A DNA stretch of 64,000 nt from Scolanthus callimorphus (Eukaryota; Cnidaria; Anthozoa; Actiniaria; Edwardsiidae), in NCBI GenBank assembly GCA_033964015.1, contig CM066923.1, forward strand, positions 24,874,168 through 24,938,167. Reading direction: 5' to 3'. The first letter of the stretch is position 1. Every line of letters begins with the position of its first letter. A program made the translations under genes and the position numbers. Below are positions 32,933-46,009 of the stretch, piece by piece. The notes under the pieces were generated by a model. That model had not been told where the DNA came from. It saw only the letters and a list, made by a program, of their open reading frames with translations, and made no database searches.

Positions 32933-33420
32933 CTGAATAAGCAAAGTCCTTAACGCCTTGAATTTATTTCATTTTAGAAAGTTTGTTCAGCTTCCTTTTC
33001 GGGTAGTGTAAAAGGTCCAATGCCTTTTCGAATATTGATCCAGCTTTTGAATGCGACAAACAAATCTCTGAAAGATCAAACAATTCTTTAATTGTGTTTA
33101 GTTTGTTCTGACATTTTCGTTTCTTAAGTGCTATCGGTTTTAATTAACATTTGAAGGCGATATTAATTCGGTTCTAATCAGCGAAGCAGACGTAAGATAT
33201 TATTATTATATATTATATATTGGGGGGTTATTGAGCGGATGGAACTGGATGGCAAAAGATGTGTCCGATGGTTGTGACAATGTTATGATTGGTTTGTTGT
33301 GTTGATCTAATACGGCAAGAAACTTTTAAAATAACACAGTTAGTTTGTTGTTCTATGACTACATAACAATTAAACCAGCTTATGACCAAAGGGTGAGTCC
33401 ACAGTACATTTTGACCACTA

Positions 33421-33674
33421 TTACGTCATTCCATGGTATATAAGAGGACATACCACGGAAAATCAGAGGACATTTGTTAATTATGCAAAGTGTGACTTTC
33501 TGGACTCATTGTGCTATAAATAACAAAACGTCCACAAATTGCCTATCTATAGAGTCTACAGAAAGTAAAAGGCTATTTTACGTATCACCTCCATTCACAT
33601 ATGAGCCCCGCCAAGCATACTTTTCAGAATTTCCATATAAATCCTTGCCTGCCAGATCTCCACTTTGCGCGTGA
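33421..33674 (+). promoter_or_regulatory. CRE-like site and TATA box ahead of a 64-codon ORF
   Basis: TTACGTCA (33421-33428), a bZIP or CRE-like site, is followed nine bases later by TATATAAG (33437-33444), a near-ideal core promoter. An ATG at about 33483 opens a 64-codon frame (MQSVTFWTHCAINNKTS...) ending at 33674. Whether this is a real promoter and peptide is unproven; the TATA box also lies in a short imperfect palindrome. Confidence 0.25.
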
Positions 33675-33739
33675 AACTTGGGTTGACCAAAGGGCCAATA
33701 TAATAATTATTTATTCCATTACGATAGTCCTTAGTTTCA

Positions 33740-33960
33740 CAGTTCCTCGCCCGGGAATTACGACCCTGGTACGGCGTGACGGCAAACGGCGTCAGACCTA
33801 GAGTCGCACAAACCTTCTTATACGTGAATTAGCAAATAATGAATGTAAATTGCACTCTGTCGTGTCAGAACCTGAAAATCGATCCCCCTTCTCTCATACC
33901 AAATGTCAGTGCCCCCGACAGAACATGCGTAATGCCATACGACCTTGCCGGTCGGGCGTG
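33740..33960. repeat. Dispersed repeat shared with 58100-58290
   Basis: Common blocks GGGAATTACGAC, AATGAATGNAAATTGCACT and AGAACATGCGT in the same order; diverged. Confidence 0.55.
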
Positions 33961-34241
33961 TTTTTTGCGATACAGCGTCAGGATTTATATACTTAGAGGA
34001 TATTGTTCATGGCTTCGCTTTGTGTAGTGTGGCATTTCGCCTTAGCCCGCGCCCAGGAAAGCAAGGCGGTGTACGGCGGTGTACTGAATGAAAAATGTTC
34101 TCAGCTTAAAGCTTTCGATTAAGAATTATCCCTGCACATTCCTGCAAGTAATTTGTGACAGAACCATTTAGGTTTGGATGACTATGGTGCTTTCGGCTGT
34201 GCGAACTGAGTTCTTTTTAAGTTTCTGTGGGAGATTTCAAA

Positions 34242-34318
34242 ATGGCGGCGATGGCCCAGGGTGAATCCTTTTCCAACCAAAACACGCCCACTGTCGAGGA
34301 TTCCACCTACACTTCAGG
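34242..34318 (+). CDS. Candidate first exon, MAAMAQGES
   Basis: ATGGCGGCGATGGCC opens MAAMAQGESFSNQNTPTVED and ends TTCAG|GTTTGT. Joined to the best downstream acceptor (poly-T then ACAG near 35042) the frame continues ENAFFSKSVGSL and stops. The start context is good, but a 38-residue product with no known relative is weak support. Confidence 0.2.
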
Positions 34319-34329
34319 TTTGTGAACTT

Positions 34330-35770
34330 CGTTTGGCGGAAAAGCTTTAGGGCTAAACGGAGTGAGTGCGGACGATTTAGCCAATCAGAAACGTTTGCGC
34401 AGACAGCCCGATTATAATAGTATAGATTATTGATTTTAATATTCATAAACTAGAAGCATTAATGATTATCTGCTTCTCATCCAAGGGGCTAAAAGCGTGG
34501 TTTCAAAATGAAGGAACTTTGGAAAGTAATTACCCGCGCACCGCCCTAAGGGTTATCTTTTTTTAAAGTATTTTTTCGTGGGAAAATCATATGGAAATGG
34601 ACACATTTTCTTAGCTAAAGAGATTCTTTCCTTCTCTAAAAATTGTCAAATTGTCACTCGGAATCAATTGTTTGGTCAATGATTGGCTGATTTTTTTTTC
34701 AGCTAGATAAAGCAAATTCCATTTCGCTGGGAAAAATCTGAATTTCTTTTTCTTTCCTTATGGAAATTGTTTTATGAAATCAGGTCAGTTCCCAGAGTCC
34801 ATTGTTACAGAAAATTGTTTCTTCTAAATACTTACTGTGTTCATTCGAAGGATACTCAGGATTCGCGTTAACTTTTCTTTTGTTGTACCCGCGGAGAAAG
34901 TATAACTATGCTTGAGAGCTTGAAAGAAACCTTTTACCGAAGGCATGGGTTTCTATCGCTCGTGATGTTCCAGCTTGTCCTAGGTTATTGTCTTTTAGGG
35001 AACTTTCAAAAACCAACAGTAGAACCTCGTTTTTTTTTTACAGAAAATGCTTTTTTTAGCAAATCTGTCGGATCACTGTGATTTCGTTTGACAAAATGAT
35101 TTATCATCTAGACAGGTACTAAGTAACACTTCGATCAAATCTGAATTTACCTTTGGCTTTCAAAAGACGTAAATCATAGGTCCTGATGGTATGCAAGAAA
35201 TAATTTATAAAAAAGATCTAATAATATTTTTCGCCATCAAGGTATATGCATTGAAATAATTTGAGTATCGAGAAGCCACTTCGATCAAATCTGAATACAC
35301 CTTGGTTTTCAAAAGACGAGTATACAATATGTGCCTTGTAGTATGAAGTCTATGAATGAATTAAGATCTAAAAATATTTTCGCTACTGAAGTAATGTGTC
35401 ATTGGAACATTTTTTTCAATATCGAGAAGCCCATTTCCCTGTTGTAAATTTACAACATGCTAGCTGTATTTCGTGTATAGGATATAGCTGAAAAGCCCTC
35501 TTGTATCTGTATCTATCGGAGATTAATCAAATCTTTTGGGCAATGTATTTACGATTATTTGGAATCCGAAATGACTCCCTCAACAGTCTTCTTGAGCCCC
35601 CCTCCCCGGCCATTAATGGGGGAGCCTAGGCCACCCGGTCCCTATATGCTGGTGGAATACCAGTATATGTAAATAAGTGCAAATTTCCCAGATCAATATT
35701 ATCCGCTAGATATTTTTGCCAGTGTCATCCATATGTAGTGCAGATTCAGTAATATATAGATTTAGCCACT
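34330..35770. other. No supported gene
   Basis: AT-rich sequence; a loose 150-base direct repeat (CACTTCGATCAAATCTGAAT at 35128 and 35278). Nothing else seen. Confidence 0.4.
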
Positions 35771-35930
35771 GGCTAAAAGCGGAGCTCCTGGTTACATATG
35801 ACGTTTGAAAATCAACTCCATGACGTTTGAAAATCAACTCCATACCTATGCCTGGACGCTATTTCCTTAGGTATGGTGCTCCGCTTGCGCGGGCCTTCGG
35901 CCCGCGCAGGAGCTCCGCTATGACTGTGAA
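35770..35930. repeat. Hairpin repeat with GC-rich stem
   Basis: GGAGCTCC at both ends, a tandem duplication of TGACGTTTGAAAATCAACTC, and a strong stem GCGCGGGCC/GGCCCGCGC at 35886-35906. Confidence 0.7.
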
Positions 35931-36308
35931 AACGTTACGGCGAAGGTCCCCAAATGGCTGCCTCCCATGCTAGGCGATGACCCAGGACAGCTCAGGTACG
36001 GACGAAAGAGTATTTAAAGTGCATATGAAGAGAAATCAGTTTTCCGATCTTTGGATAGATCATTACTAGACAAACATGCAGAACACTTTTGAGAGAGCTA
36101 TGATAAATAGACGTGAAGCAAATTATGGAAAAAAATTATTGCACAACTTGATCCCCGAAAAAAAATATAATACACAAAAAATTGCTACACACCCCTCCCC
36201 CAATTTCTAATGCTCCACCCCTTACTTCTTCATAAACGATGTGTTAAACACAACTGATTCCCTGTCTTTCATATCCACTTTAATCTAGTTTATGGAATTT
36301 TGACTTAC

Positions 36309-36474
36309 CACTTCGTTTTGCGACACCCTGCTGCCAGCTTATGGATCCCCATATATCCTGTTGCGGTAGTACCATCTCTCCCTGCATTTTTTATTATTCC
36401 ACCAATAATTACTGTCTTGCCATAATCTTTCTCTTTCCTCAAGTCATTTAGCGAGTCCACGGGCACACCTCTAA
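36309..36474 (-). CDS. Candidate exon of unknown gene or leader exon of the nuclear-protein gene
   Basis: A strong donor GTG|GTAAGT closes an open frame reading GVPVDSLNDLRKEKDYGKT, then IGGIIKNAGRDGTTATGYMG and KLAAGCRKTK. The acceptor could be ATTAG|A at 36475; a better one (TTTCTCCAG, 36503) would bring in a stop in every frame, compatible only with a non-coding role. Joined to the acceptor at 32933 its frame stops after about ten codons, so as a leader exon it would carry an upstream ORF. I do not recognise the peptide. Confidence 0.3.
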
Positions 36475-38120
36475 TGGTCAGCAGCAAGCAATGACGTCAT
36501 TCCTGGAGAAACAAGATTCTGCAGTCAGGCAATGGAGTTATTATTCTCCATTGTCAGAGAGACACGAATTTGTCCGAATGAAAGACTAAAAAGTTATTTC
36601 GCTCCAAGACTATTGTTTCCACTCGGGATCTTGAGAGACGCGATCGTGTGACCTTATGCTCAAAACTCTTGGAAGTGGCTTCGGACTTACGTGGACTTTG
36701 GAACTTCTAAGTTGTTTAAATCTTCAAAATGTAATCTTCAATCTGTGTTACTCCACTGGAACAGAGTTACTAACGTCTAATATAACGACTAAAAAACACG
36801 CCCGGGGCGTACCTGGGTTTTAACAAACATGGGGCTCGTGACATGGGAGAAAAAATGCGACAGCCTTGTAGACTTGTAGAAATTAATTTTCGAACCATTA
36901 ATGATTCAAATGAGCGAATAAGAAAACTAAGGCGTAATAATGGACGGAATATATCGTTCAAAGTCCTACTTAGCACACTTAAATAATCAAATAATAATAT
37001 TTTCAATCTGTAGAAGCTTACGCTTATAACTCATATGTGGCGTCGGGTCGACGCAGAGGGCAATTGAAGTATATACTGCTTTGATTTAATGTGAAACGCT
37101 CGAAATAGCATTTCGTCCCGATATCTATGAACAAGTCGAAAGTTGTTTAATAAGATGCTTTATCTCGATTAAGAATCCAGGCCTTGGTGCCTGGATAGCC
37201 CAATAAAGCACGTGTTTTCGAAATCACATTTATAAAGCAATTTTTGGGGTAATCTGGTGCGGGATATAGTTTGAAAGTTGAAATTAGTTACTTTGCTGTT
37301 TTCTGACATTTTTGGACGATGGTTGTTACGTGAAGCTGTGGCAACTGTTCGATTATTTTATATTAAATTTGTAAACCTAGAGTCATTTAGACTAATCTGG
37401 TCGATAAAAGTGGTGAAGACACTACAACATTGGAACGCCGCCAGAACGAATATACCGTAATACAGTAGTACACAATTAATGTTTACAAAACTGTATCAAA
37501 AACAAATTGAAAGAAAAGAACAACGGCATGAAAATAAACGTATTATTGTATAATAATAATAAAGATATTTCTAAAACAGTTAAGAATACATCATGGTTAT
37601 AAATTTAGTCAAACCAAGGAGGTTTTTGACGTGTTTTTGAAACTTGGTTATAGTTGACAAGTGTAACGGTAGACTAGTTATAAGCGTTTAATTGGTTATA
37701 TTTAAGTGCCAAAACCGAAATACATAACAACAAAACATTACCAAAAGCCAGTCTCCATTAAGTTGCAAAACATATTTTCGGAGAAAATCAAATTTGGTAT
37801 ATTCCAACTTTGTTTTTGTCTGTAAAAATGTTCAACGTCGAAAATAGTGTTATTTACTTTACTGCGCTTCAATATGACGAGTTTATATTTCCCAGTTGTC
37901 GAAAGAAGCTCTCTGTTTAATTGTTTACCTCGATGTAGACGTATCTATTCAGTGTTAAATAACTATGTTTGTAGTATGAAGTAAAAAAATCTAATTAGGG
38001 CGAGTTCAAGATATCAAATAGCTAAAGTACAACGGGTCTAACGCATTTGTAATTTATATCACCTCTTTATAACCAGTGCAAAAAGTGCTCGATGCAACTT
38101 CATTCCTCTTTCCACTTATG

Positions 38121-38310
38121 TTAGAAGTCCCATTTATCCACACCGATAGAGATTCCACTCTGTTCAGTTTTATCAACAGTTGTTTGGTACCAGTAGGTTG
38201 GCAGATGTTTCGAGTATCTATCATCTCGTCTTCGACGAGCGCTGAGAAGTTTTTCAATGTGGTTTTCAATATCGAATGCCTGATACGTGTCGCATGTGTA
38301 CGCGCTCAGC
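38121..38310 (-). CDS. Doubtful coding-like stretch
   Basis: From a CCCAG acceptor at 38311 one frame is open for 62 codons (CDTYQAFDIENHIEKLL, then RRRRDD, YSKHLPTYWYQTT, VDKWDF, TAA). It lies beyond the polyadenylation signal at 38487 and its phase does not match the exon at 38505. It may be an alternative last exon or chance. Confidence 0.2.
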
Positions 38311-38486
38311 CTGGGATGTTTCGGTGTAGAGATCAGGTGGCCAACTCAACACTCAACAATTTGACCACCTGTTTAACAATCTTTTATAGGTCTTTCTGAC
38401 CCTTCCGATCTCAGTAAAACATTTTCAGCCAAGCGATACACGACAGAACACCAGACACAATTTCATTGAATAGGCCAGTATTTCAA

Positions 38487-38492
38487 TTTATT
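38487..38492 (-). promoter_or_regulatory. Polyadenylation signal AATAAA
   Basis: Minus-strand AATAAA just after the stop of the candidate terminal exon 38505-38575. Confidence 0.35.
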
Positions 38493-38504
38493 GTCCTCTT
38501 CGTA

Positions 38505-38575
38505 TCAACATAATACCTTGGGATAACCTGCCAAGCTTTTTAATTTGCCTGCCGTTGAGTCGTAAAGAATAATAT
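38505..38575 (-). CDS. Probable terminal exon of an unknown gene
   Basis: A very good acceptor (GCTTTGTTTCTTCAG) leads into IILYDSTAGKLKSLAGYPK, then VLC and TGA; AATAAA follows 13 bases after the stop (38487-38492). The exon needs an upstream exon ending in phase 1. A weak GC|GTAACA site at 38655/38654 would supply MKTL in that phase with a 79-base intron, but this is doubtful. No family is recognised. Confidence 0.38.
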
Positions 38576-39769
38576 CTGAAGAAACAAAGCATGATCTCGA
38601 CTAAAACAGGCTGGATATTCCTTAACACACTGTCATGCAACCGATTTTCTAAATTGGTGTTACGCAAAGTTTTCATTTCCTCCCTCTCTCTCTCTCCTTC
38701 TCTCCCATTCAGTTTGTCATAAGTTATTTGGTCTGTTTCTTCCTTCTCTGGAAAACGTTAGTGCTTTTCCAAAGTATGTAAAAACATAGAATTTCTTGAA
38801 ATCAAATTTTCATAAAAAAAGTTTAAGGTGTTTGAAAGAGGTCTTAACGTCAAATTCATCATTTATATAAGAGAAAAACTAACGCGAAAAAGCAAAAATG
38901 AGGCTATCCACTTTACTCATATAACAATAGTAGAGAGTTCTTTCTTATGGAAATAAGCCGACTTTTCTGCCATGGCATGGAATATTGGATCGCATTTATG
39001 AAAATATATATTATATATATTATCGGAAGACTTATTATATCTTATTATATACTTTAATACCAACGCATGGCCATCGTAAACAGAACAAATTCTGATTTCG
39101 TAAAAAAAAACTCTCTACCGGTTTATTCCTGACAGCCGTGTTCCTCTAGACAAGATAATTTTCAACAAAACTTCAAAAAACTGGTGCCCAATTTGTTAAC
39201 GGTTGTCAAAGTGGAGTTAAATTCCGCAACACGGGCGATAGTGACTGACTGATTTGCATAGATTTGCGCTGCTAATATTACAAACTTTACTGTCTTAAAA
39301 AATATATGACAAAGGCTTACATTAAAGAAGTGCTAGTTTATTTGGCCCATGCCTCCATTGTGGAATAAAACTGTAAGGAATATTTCGTACTGGTACCACT
39401 TTAAACAGTTGTTTCGATTTCATTATAACGAATCCGTAAAGGGTTGGTCACGTGACTGCTATCTCTAATGACCACACCTAAATTATTCCTTTGCCTGGCT
39501 ATCTGCCCCTGCAAGTCTTAATTAAGGGAAGCTTTATTATCTTCTCTTCAAACGAGGTCTTCTCGAGAAAACCCGTTGACATGAGCATTTTTTAGTAAAA
39601 TATTCGTCGGTTATTCATATGTTTTAGAATTATGCAAAAAAAAAAAATACAAAAAAAATACAAATTATGTTTATAGTGGTAGTGCACTTTATAGTTATAC
39701 CCAGCTATTTTACAGGCACTCCACTCAAACTGAAACCAAACATCTAACATGTATAAACAAAACATATTT

Positions 39770-39957
39770 AGAATCCCAAATGGCAGAGGCAAACCAGTTG
39801 GCTATCTACAACCGTGGCGGAGAAGTCGATCCCGGCATTGCAATTTCCAACCGAGAAAGAAATCCTGTTAGTGGTCAGCGAGTGGGACTTGAACTCGGAT
39901 ACACCGGATTGCAAGTCCAACGCGCTGACAAATCGGCCACTGCCACTGCTGACCACT
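39770..39957 (-). repeat. tRNA-derived SINE
   Basis: The minus strand reads CCGATTTGTCAGCGCGTTGG, then an arm with loop CTTGCAA and GAGTTCAAGTCCCAC, matching the internal A and B boxes of RNA polymerase III promoters. A non-tRNA body (TTTCTTTCTCGGTTGG) follows. It is a SINE, not a functional tRNA. Confidence 0.55.
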
Positions 39958-40948
39958 GCTTTCCTCGTGTCATTTGCTTCACGTGTAATTTTTTAAAGAT
40001 AGCGTTTCGTGCAAAATGATTCCAAGCCGTCTTGTTTCACGCAGTTTATCTCTTCAATAACAACATTTCCGTTCCTATCCAGCCGTGAAGCGTCATGCTA
40101 TCGCCTCATTGAAGCTATTTGTTACTCCATATGATGTCTTCAGACGTTCGCTTCTTGAAGATCCCTAAGTTCGCCACCTCTTTGTTATTGTTTTTATATA
40201 CGAAAACAAATTTGTGCATAGAAATCGCGAAACGACGATCTACAAACAATGTTTTATATACTTGATTTACCGAATTCAAACGAAAACAATGCACTACATT
40301 GACTAACTCAACCGATGGAAATAGGTACTTTCTCTGACTCGGTGATATCTTTAGTTTTGAAGTATTCTAACTATAGCATATATTTTTTTAGGGGTTAACG
40401 ATGTGCTGAAGAAAATACGGTATTTTTTAAGGGTTTTTCTAACCACAATGGTACGCCGAGGAAGGTATTTTAGGACCGAGGAGTATTTTCTAGGGTGGAC
40501 ATTTTTTCTGACAGGTATTTATTAGGGTGGAAATTCGGCCTTTCCGACAGTCATCCCTACTATTTAACCTTGAAGTACCCCCCTCCCCCCCCCCCCCTCC
40601 CCCGGGCTATTTCCTTTAGTTCTTATGCTTGCGTCACTTATGTCGTTGTGAAAACCAACCGTCATAGAAACAAACGCGGCATGATTTGGCAGCAAAGGAC
40701 AGACAGGACAAACTCATAAGAGGTCAATAAAAAAATGGCATTAGCCTTAGGCAACCCTTTTGTCTTACAGTGAGGGTGGAACCTCAGTGCATACACTAGA
40801 CCATCATCAGACAAGATTAGTCTGCTCCCACAGGGTGATTATTAACTTCTTTTTAAATCGAGCAAAATGAGCACAGTGGGATACCTTCGAGCTGTAAAGG
40901 TCTAAAAACCTATAATCTTCCATGTATGACATGTATTTAACATGTATT

Positions 40949-41291
40949 CTTTAAAGGTGGCCCGCGGGTAATTATTTGTGCTTATGCATTAGTAAATATG
41001 TATGGGACATATATTTCTGTGTCTGATTTTGAGCCTTGTGAATTTTTCGAAAATGGTTTCAATGGAGAGTACCTTTTTCTTCATGGAAGTAGAATAATTA
41101 GGGGCTTATATGCAATAAGAAGTGATTTGCAACTCAAAGTAATCGTAAGTTCGTTTTATTTAAATAAAAAATAGAAGCATTGGTCAGTAGTAGGTATACA
41201 AAATGCTGGGACGATCAGATAAAGTTGAGAGCCAATAACCCTGCAAAATATGTATCTTCTCACAAATAATTACCGACGGGCCACCTTAAAG
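40949..41291. mobile_element. TTAA-type inverted-repeat element
   Basis: Ends TTTAAAGGTGGCCCGC and complement with GGTAATTATTTGTG inside; 343 bases. Confidence 0.7.
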
Positions 41292-41319
41292 GCTATGTCC
41301 TTTTGTTTCAACAAAAATG

Positions 41320-44215
41320 TCCAGTGTTCTAGATAAACAACTCAAAGTCCAATTATTTAGTCTAAGAGAGAAAAAGAAACGGAAACATTTATCAGGAAAT
41401 CTTATGTACGATTTAATTAGCTTTCGTTATCAATTTACAAGTTTGAAAAATGTTCAGCCTGAAACTGCAGAAAGACTCGGCCTTCTCTCGACTGGAGGAT
41501 CGATAACAGTTTTTGTACCTTTGTTATGTAATCATCTTTATGAAAAGAAATTACAAACGATCAGAGGGTTGCCATGTTATTTGCGCTTATATTGAGTGTC
41601 TGTTTATAGAAGGTAGATCGTGAAGCTGCTTCTGCTTTTGGAGAGCATTTTACTATTTATTAATCTCTATTTCGTATATGAAGGTTAGATGTATGGCTGC
41701 AATGGTAACAAAAAATAAGCACATATAATTCAACCTAATTATCTGTAAGTGTACACCACACTGGTAAAATCTTATCACAGAAAATGGTGAAAAAAATGAC
41801 TTTTGAATAATCATTTATTGATGAAAAATGTTATGTTACCAAACCATTATAAAAGAATGTATTTAATATTCAGTGGCACATGCTTTGACATGCAAAACCG
41901 TACAAAGAGATGGAAACGTAAAGAGCGAACAATCCCCAGTTCATTCGTATAACTTTTAGGATACGAATCTTTGAGTTCGACAAGTGCATGCCGTGCTTCA
42001 ATGATTAGTAAGATTTAATGACATTATTAAATACCGTTCTGAGAAGGCATATCAAAACCAATAGGCACATATATTCTATAATTTAAGACTTATCACGCTT
42101 TGATACTTGTTTAATAGTTGTTTGTCTACTAAATCACTAGGACCCGATCAACATGTTACCGTTTGAATTCCTCAGAATACGTATGCCTCAGAAAATAATA
42201 AAAATGATCAAGGCTGTTGTGTTGAAGGTTCACTGAATTGAGTTTGCAACAGGTTACTGCCCGGTAAGCGGTGTAGTCAACAAGGTATAACAATACAACA
42301 ATGTCCGAGAGACCGATAGCAGCGGTGTGAATGGCATGTCAAAGTATAAAGTTTCAAGTTGCTTTTTCCCCCGAAGCTTTGTTCTTTAATCGCCACAAAT
42401 GTTTAACAAAACATAAGGAGAGTTAGGCTGAACGTTGTCTATAATTAGCTCGACTAGTTATAAAAGTCAAATCGAAATGAATGATGAAATACGGTTTCGT
42501 TTATTGTAAAGGAACCTAATACACCGATTCGACGTAATTTGAGGTAGTTGATTTACTTGTCTGCTTGGAAAGCTTTTTGAACTGATGGAAGAAACCTTTG
42601 AAACTAGTCAACATGAAACAGTTGAAGCTCGTATCTGGATCAGAAGAAAAGTTACAGGGTAATGAAATCTCGAAATTTTACAGAGATTTGTATGACTAAG
42701 GGTTAGCCATATAAACGCCTGTAAAAAATCACGTATTCGCGGGCTCATAACTTCGCTCCTAAACAGGCTACAACCCCCAAACTTGGCAATTTGACTATAT
42801 ACTTTCAGAGAGATCTTTCCTTGGTTCAAAAAGTTTTCCAATCAGACAAATACAAAATTACGTCGAATATATAGTGAGTACACACTAGGGCTAAAACATG
42901 ATCAAACTAATGTTTCACATCTTATCTCAGCCATTTCCACCTCCTGTGAAACATCACAAATGTCATTGTGTTATTTGCCTCTAATAATATCTAATGTGTG
43001 GTGACATTTTTACCAATTTGCACCTGAGGTTCAAGTTGAGTTCTAAATATTTAATGACACATGTTTACGTGACAAGCGTGTGAACGTCCTATCATTGATC
43101 AGTTGAAGTTTTTGTCCCAACAAGTCTTCAGTTACATCCAGAAGATTTGATGGGAAAGCGAGCAATAGCACTGGGGATTCAAAGCTCCATGCTGACAACT
43201 CGGATGAACTTCAGCATTCAAAACCCATTCAAAACTAGACTTCAGTGAATACTTACACAGTATATATACTATCTAAAAAGAAAGTATTCATATTTTCATA
43301 TCTCACCGTGAATAACACTTGCGATGAAGTCCCACGCGCGCTACAGCTGTAAGAAGATCGCCATCGTATCGACCTGATGCATAATAACTACATTCCGATA
43401 TTTGCTTCTCACCGCTGGAGACAACGTCTGCGAAGAATACACAATAAAGTTAATGATGTATGATGTCGTGGCGCGCCCAAACTCGATAATACACGGCGGA
43501 AAAATACATGCTGTAGGCAAGAAGCGGGAATCTAAATCCCTTCGAACAAAACGCGCTAAACTTTAAGCTTTTCCTGAAAATCACGTTGTGCACAGCGATG
43601 GTGCTTTGATATTGTTCGTAAGTTGCTGTCCTTGTAGATGCCGGAATTAATTATCCATGGAGGTTATTGATGGCTTGCTCAGCCAACCATCATCATTTTT
43701 TTTCGCCGACCCGGTTGTATGCTAAATTAGGAGAGGCTACTTCATATTGAGAAAGGGAGCTCCTTTGATTTTCTTTTTACATCCTCTTGAATATGCGCAT
43801 CACGTCTATGTATTCGGGAGCATAGAATTGCATGAAGAAATCTCGAAATAACCACTTCGTCTGAAAACTTTCTAAACTTGATCTCCCAAATTAAATAGAA
43901 AATATTGCACCCCATTCTCTAAATAAGCCGATGGAAGTGGATGTTTTCTCTGATTCGGTGTGTTGCTAGGCTGATATAATAACGCTGTTCCTACACTGTT
44001 CTTCTTTTATATAATCCATCATGACAATGGAATGTAGTTACTGGCTGTTTTTGTGGAAATGACTTTTCTTCTCTTCTCTAGTTCGAGGAACATTAGAAAT
44101 TTTATGTAAAGATCGGGCCAAATAATTGACGTTGAGCGATTCTCAACACTAATGCCCTGTTGTTAGGTGTACCCTCGCGGGCGGGTAGATTAAGGCATGG
44201 GGTCCATGCTTGATT
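41320..44215. other. No supported gene
   Basis: A 92-codon ORF at 41317-41595 (+) has no supporting feature. A short exon-like segment at 43307-43346 (-) has good splice sites on both sides but no defined frame. A family X fragment lies near 43910. Confidence 0.3.
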
Positions 44216-44224
44216 TTGCCCTAA

Positions 44225-44450
44225 AACTTGTGATTACATGAGACCGGTACGAACTCAGAGCGATCTCAGTTCATACCGGTCTCATGTAATCACCACCTTT
44301 TTTATCGCGTTTACGTGAGACAGGTACAGACTCGAAAGTCGTTCAGACCGGCCTCATGTAAACGCATATAAAGAAATGTACGAGAGCCGATACGAACTCA
44401 GATCGCTCTGAGTTCGTACCGGTCTCATGTAATCACCGCCTTAGTTGAGT
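44225..44450. repeat. Three hairpins in series
   Basis: GTGATTACATGAGACCGGTA and its complement recur; the outer two hairpins share sequence and the middle one is a diverged version. Confidence 0.7.
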
Positions 44451-44519
44451 GGTCAACTGTGCTTGGAATTGGAGAAATAAAGGGAATGACTTGTTCACAA
44501 TATGGGTATGACTAAGGCT

Positions 44520-44775
44520 TCAATAGAACTCTTTCGCTTGGGCGTAATTTGTGCCCATTTCAGATCACGTGTCATTCCCATGAGTATTCTCTCTTTGTTT
44601 TGAATGATTCAATATTCATATATCCTTCGGTGCGTAGCAGAAAAAGAAAGAGAGAATACTCATGGGAATGCCACGTGATCTGAAATGGGCAAAACAAACG
44701 GGCAAGCCGAGGACGTCTATTGGTCTCTTTTGCCTGGGCGTAATGTTGTGCCCATTTCAGATCACGTGGCATTTA
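44520..44775. mobile_element. Inverted-repeat element, copy 1
   Basis: GTGCCCATTTCAGATCACGTG with complement, inner arm CATGAGTATTCTCTCTTTG. A half copy is at 58305-58455. Confidence 0.65.
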
Positions 44776-46009
44776 TTTGAATAATCTTTCTTTGTTTGGG
44801 TTGCTTCCATATATCCATATATACCGTTTCCGGGATACGTTGTCACTGGAAAAAGCAACAAAGCTTGGTGCGCTAGGGAGTATGGGTAAAGATTTATTTG
44901 AATTTCTGTAAAATATTAGAAACTAACAGGCTTAGAAATGTGCTGAAATTTGATGATTTTACTTGTGGTTGCGATGACTGTGTGAATTCAGATCAAACAG
45001 TAGCAGTTTAGATGCCCCCATTATCCTTTGCGCTTCAAGCTTGTAGGCTTTTTGGGTGACAACGTTTCCCGAAACGGTATATCCTTATCCATATATCCTT
45101 ATGTATAGTTTAGCGCCAGTTTTAGCGATTTCCTTGCAAGACATTGAAGTCTCTCTTCGGCTCTACTCGTGTGAAGTACTTGGACGAAGGATACTGAACA
45201 TTTTCGAGGCAGCCTTTTCTTCAGTCAGTAGATATTAAACGAGGTAACTTTAATTTCAACTGCTGCCAACTCACACAAATATACCTACTACCAGTACAAA
45301 GTTTCTAAAAATGTGAAGCATCAGTCGAAGCATCATTGATAAATAAAACGAATTTGGAGAGTATTAGACATCTTTTTATAAGGAAGTAAGCTCGGAGAGT
45401 GTAGGCGATCTAGTATCCAATCTGCCTGGCCAATACTAGAAAAAAGGACACTATGGATATTTATCAGCTAAAGAGCAAGACCTGCAAAACTATAGCCAGA
45501 TATTTGTCCTTGATAAAAAAGTTATCGATGCCGATTTCAGGCCGAAGCTGTTGAAATCTTAACCAACTCCAAACGCGGCAGTAAAAAAAAGTGGGATATT
45601 ATATTTTGCTCCATTTTATATAAAATTACTTTCTCTAACAAGAAATGTTTTGCTACTGAACACGCAGTCGAAATTGGGGGGATAGCTGAAAGTTTCTTCT
45701 CTTCAGCGGGTTTTTTTCTCATGCCTCATCGACAACTTCGACACCTGATTGCCTTTGCTGTACTGTTGTTCCTCAAATCCCCTCTTGATTCCCCTTAATT
45801 CATCGTATACCCACTACACACACAAAAAAGGAATATCCTACCTTATCTTTGCGACTTTGAGAGGTTTTCGATTGATCTGCGATTTAATTTTAGGCTGGAT
45901 CTCATAACTCTTCGCGTGGTGAGAAAGCGGGAACCCTGTGGCAGGCGCATTTTCGCGGGAAACCTTGTTCTAAAAATAGACACTTTTCTGACGGTGATTC
46001 GTGCGCACA

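Noticed and set aside
39890..39957. Possible tRNA-Ala (UGC)
   Set aside because: The cloverleaf is incomplete and the sequence continues into a SINE body; called a SINE head instead.
41317..41595. 92-codon plus-strand ORF starting MSSVLDKQ
   Set aside because: Starts immediately after an inverted-repeat element; no promoter, domain or polyadenylation signal seen.
43307..43346. 40-base minus-strand exon with good acceptor and donor
   Set aside because: Splice-like sites are common by chance; no partner exon or preferred frame could be found.
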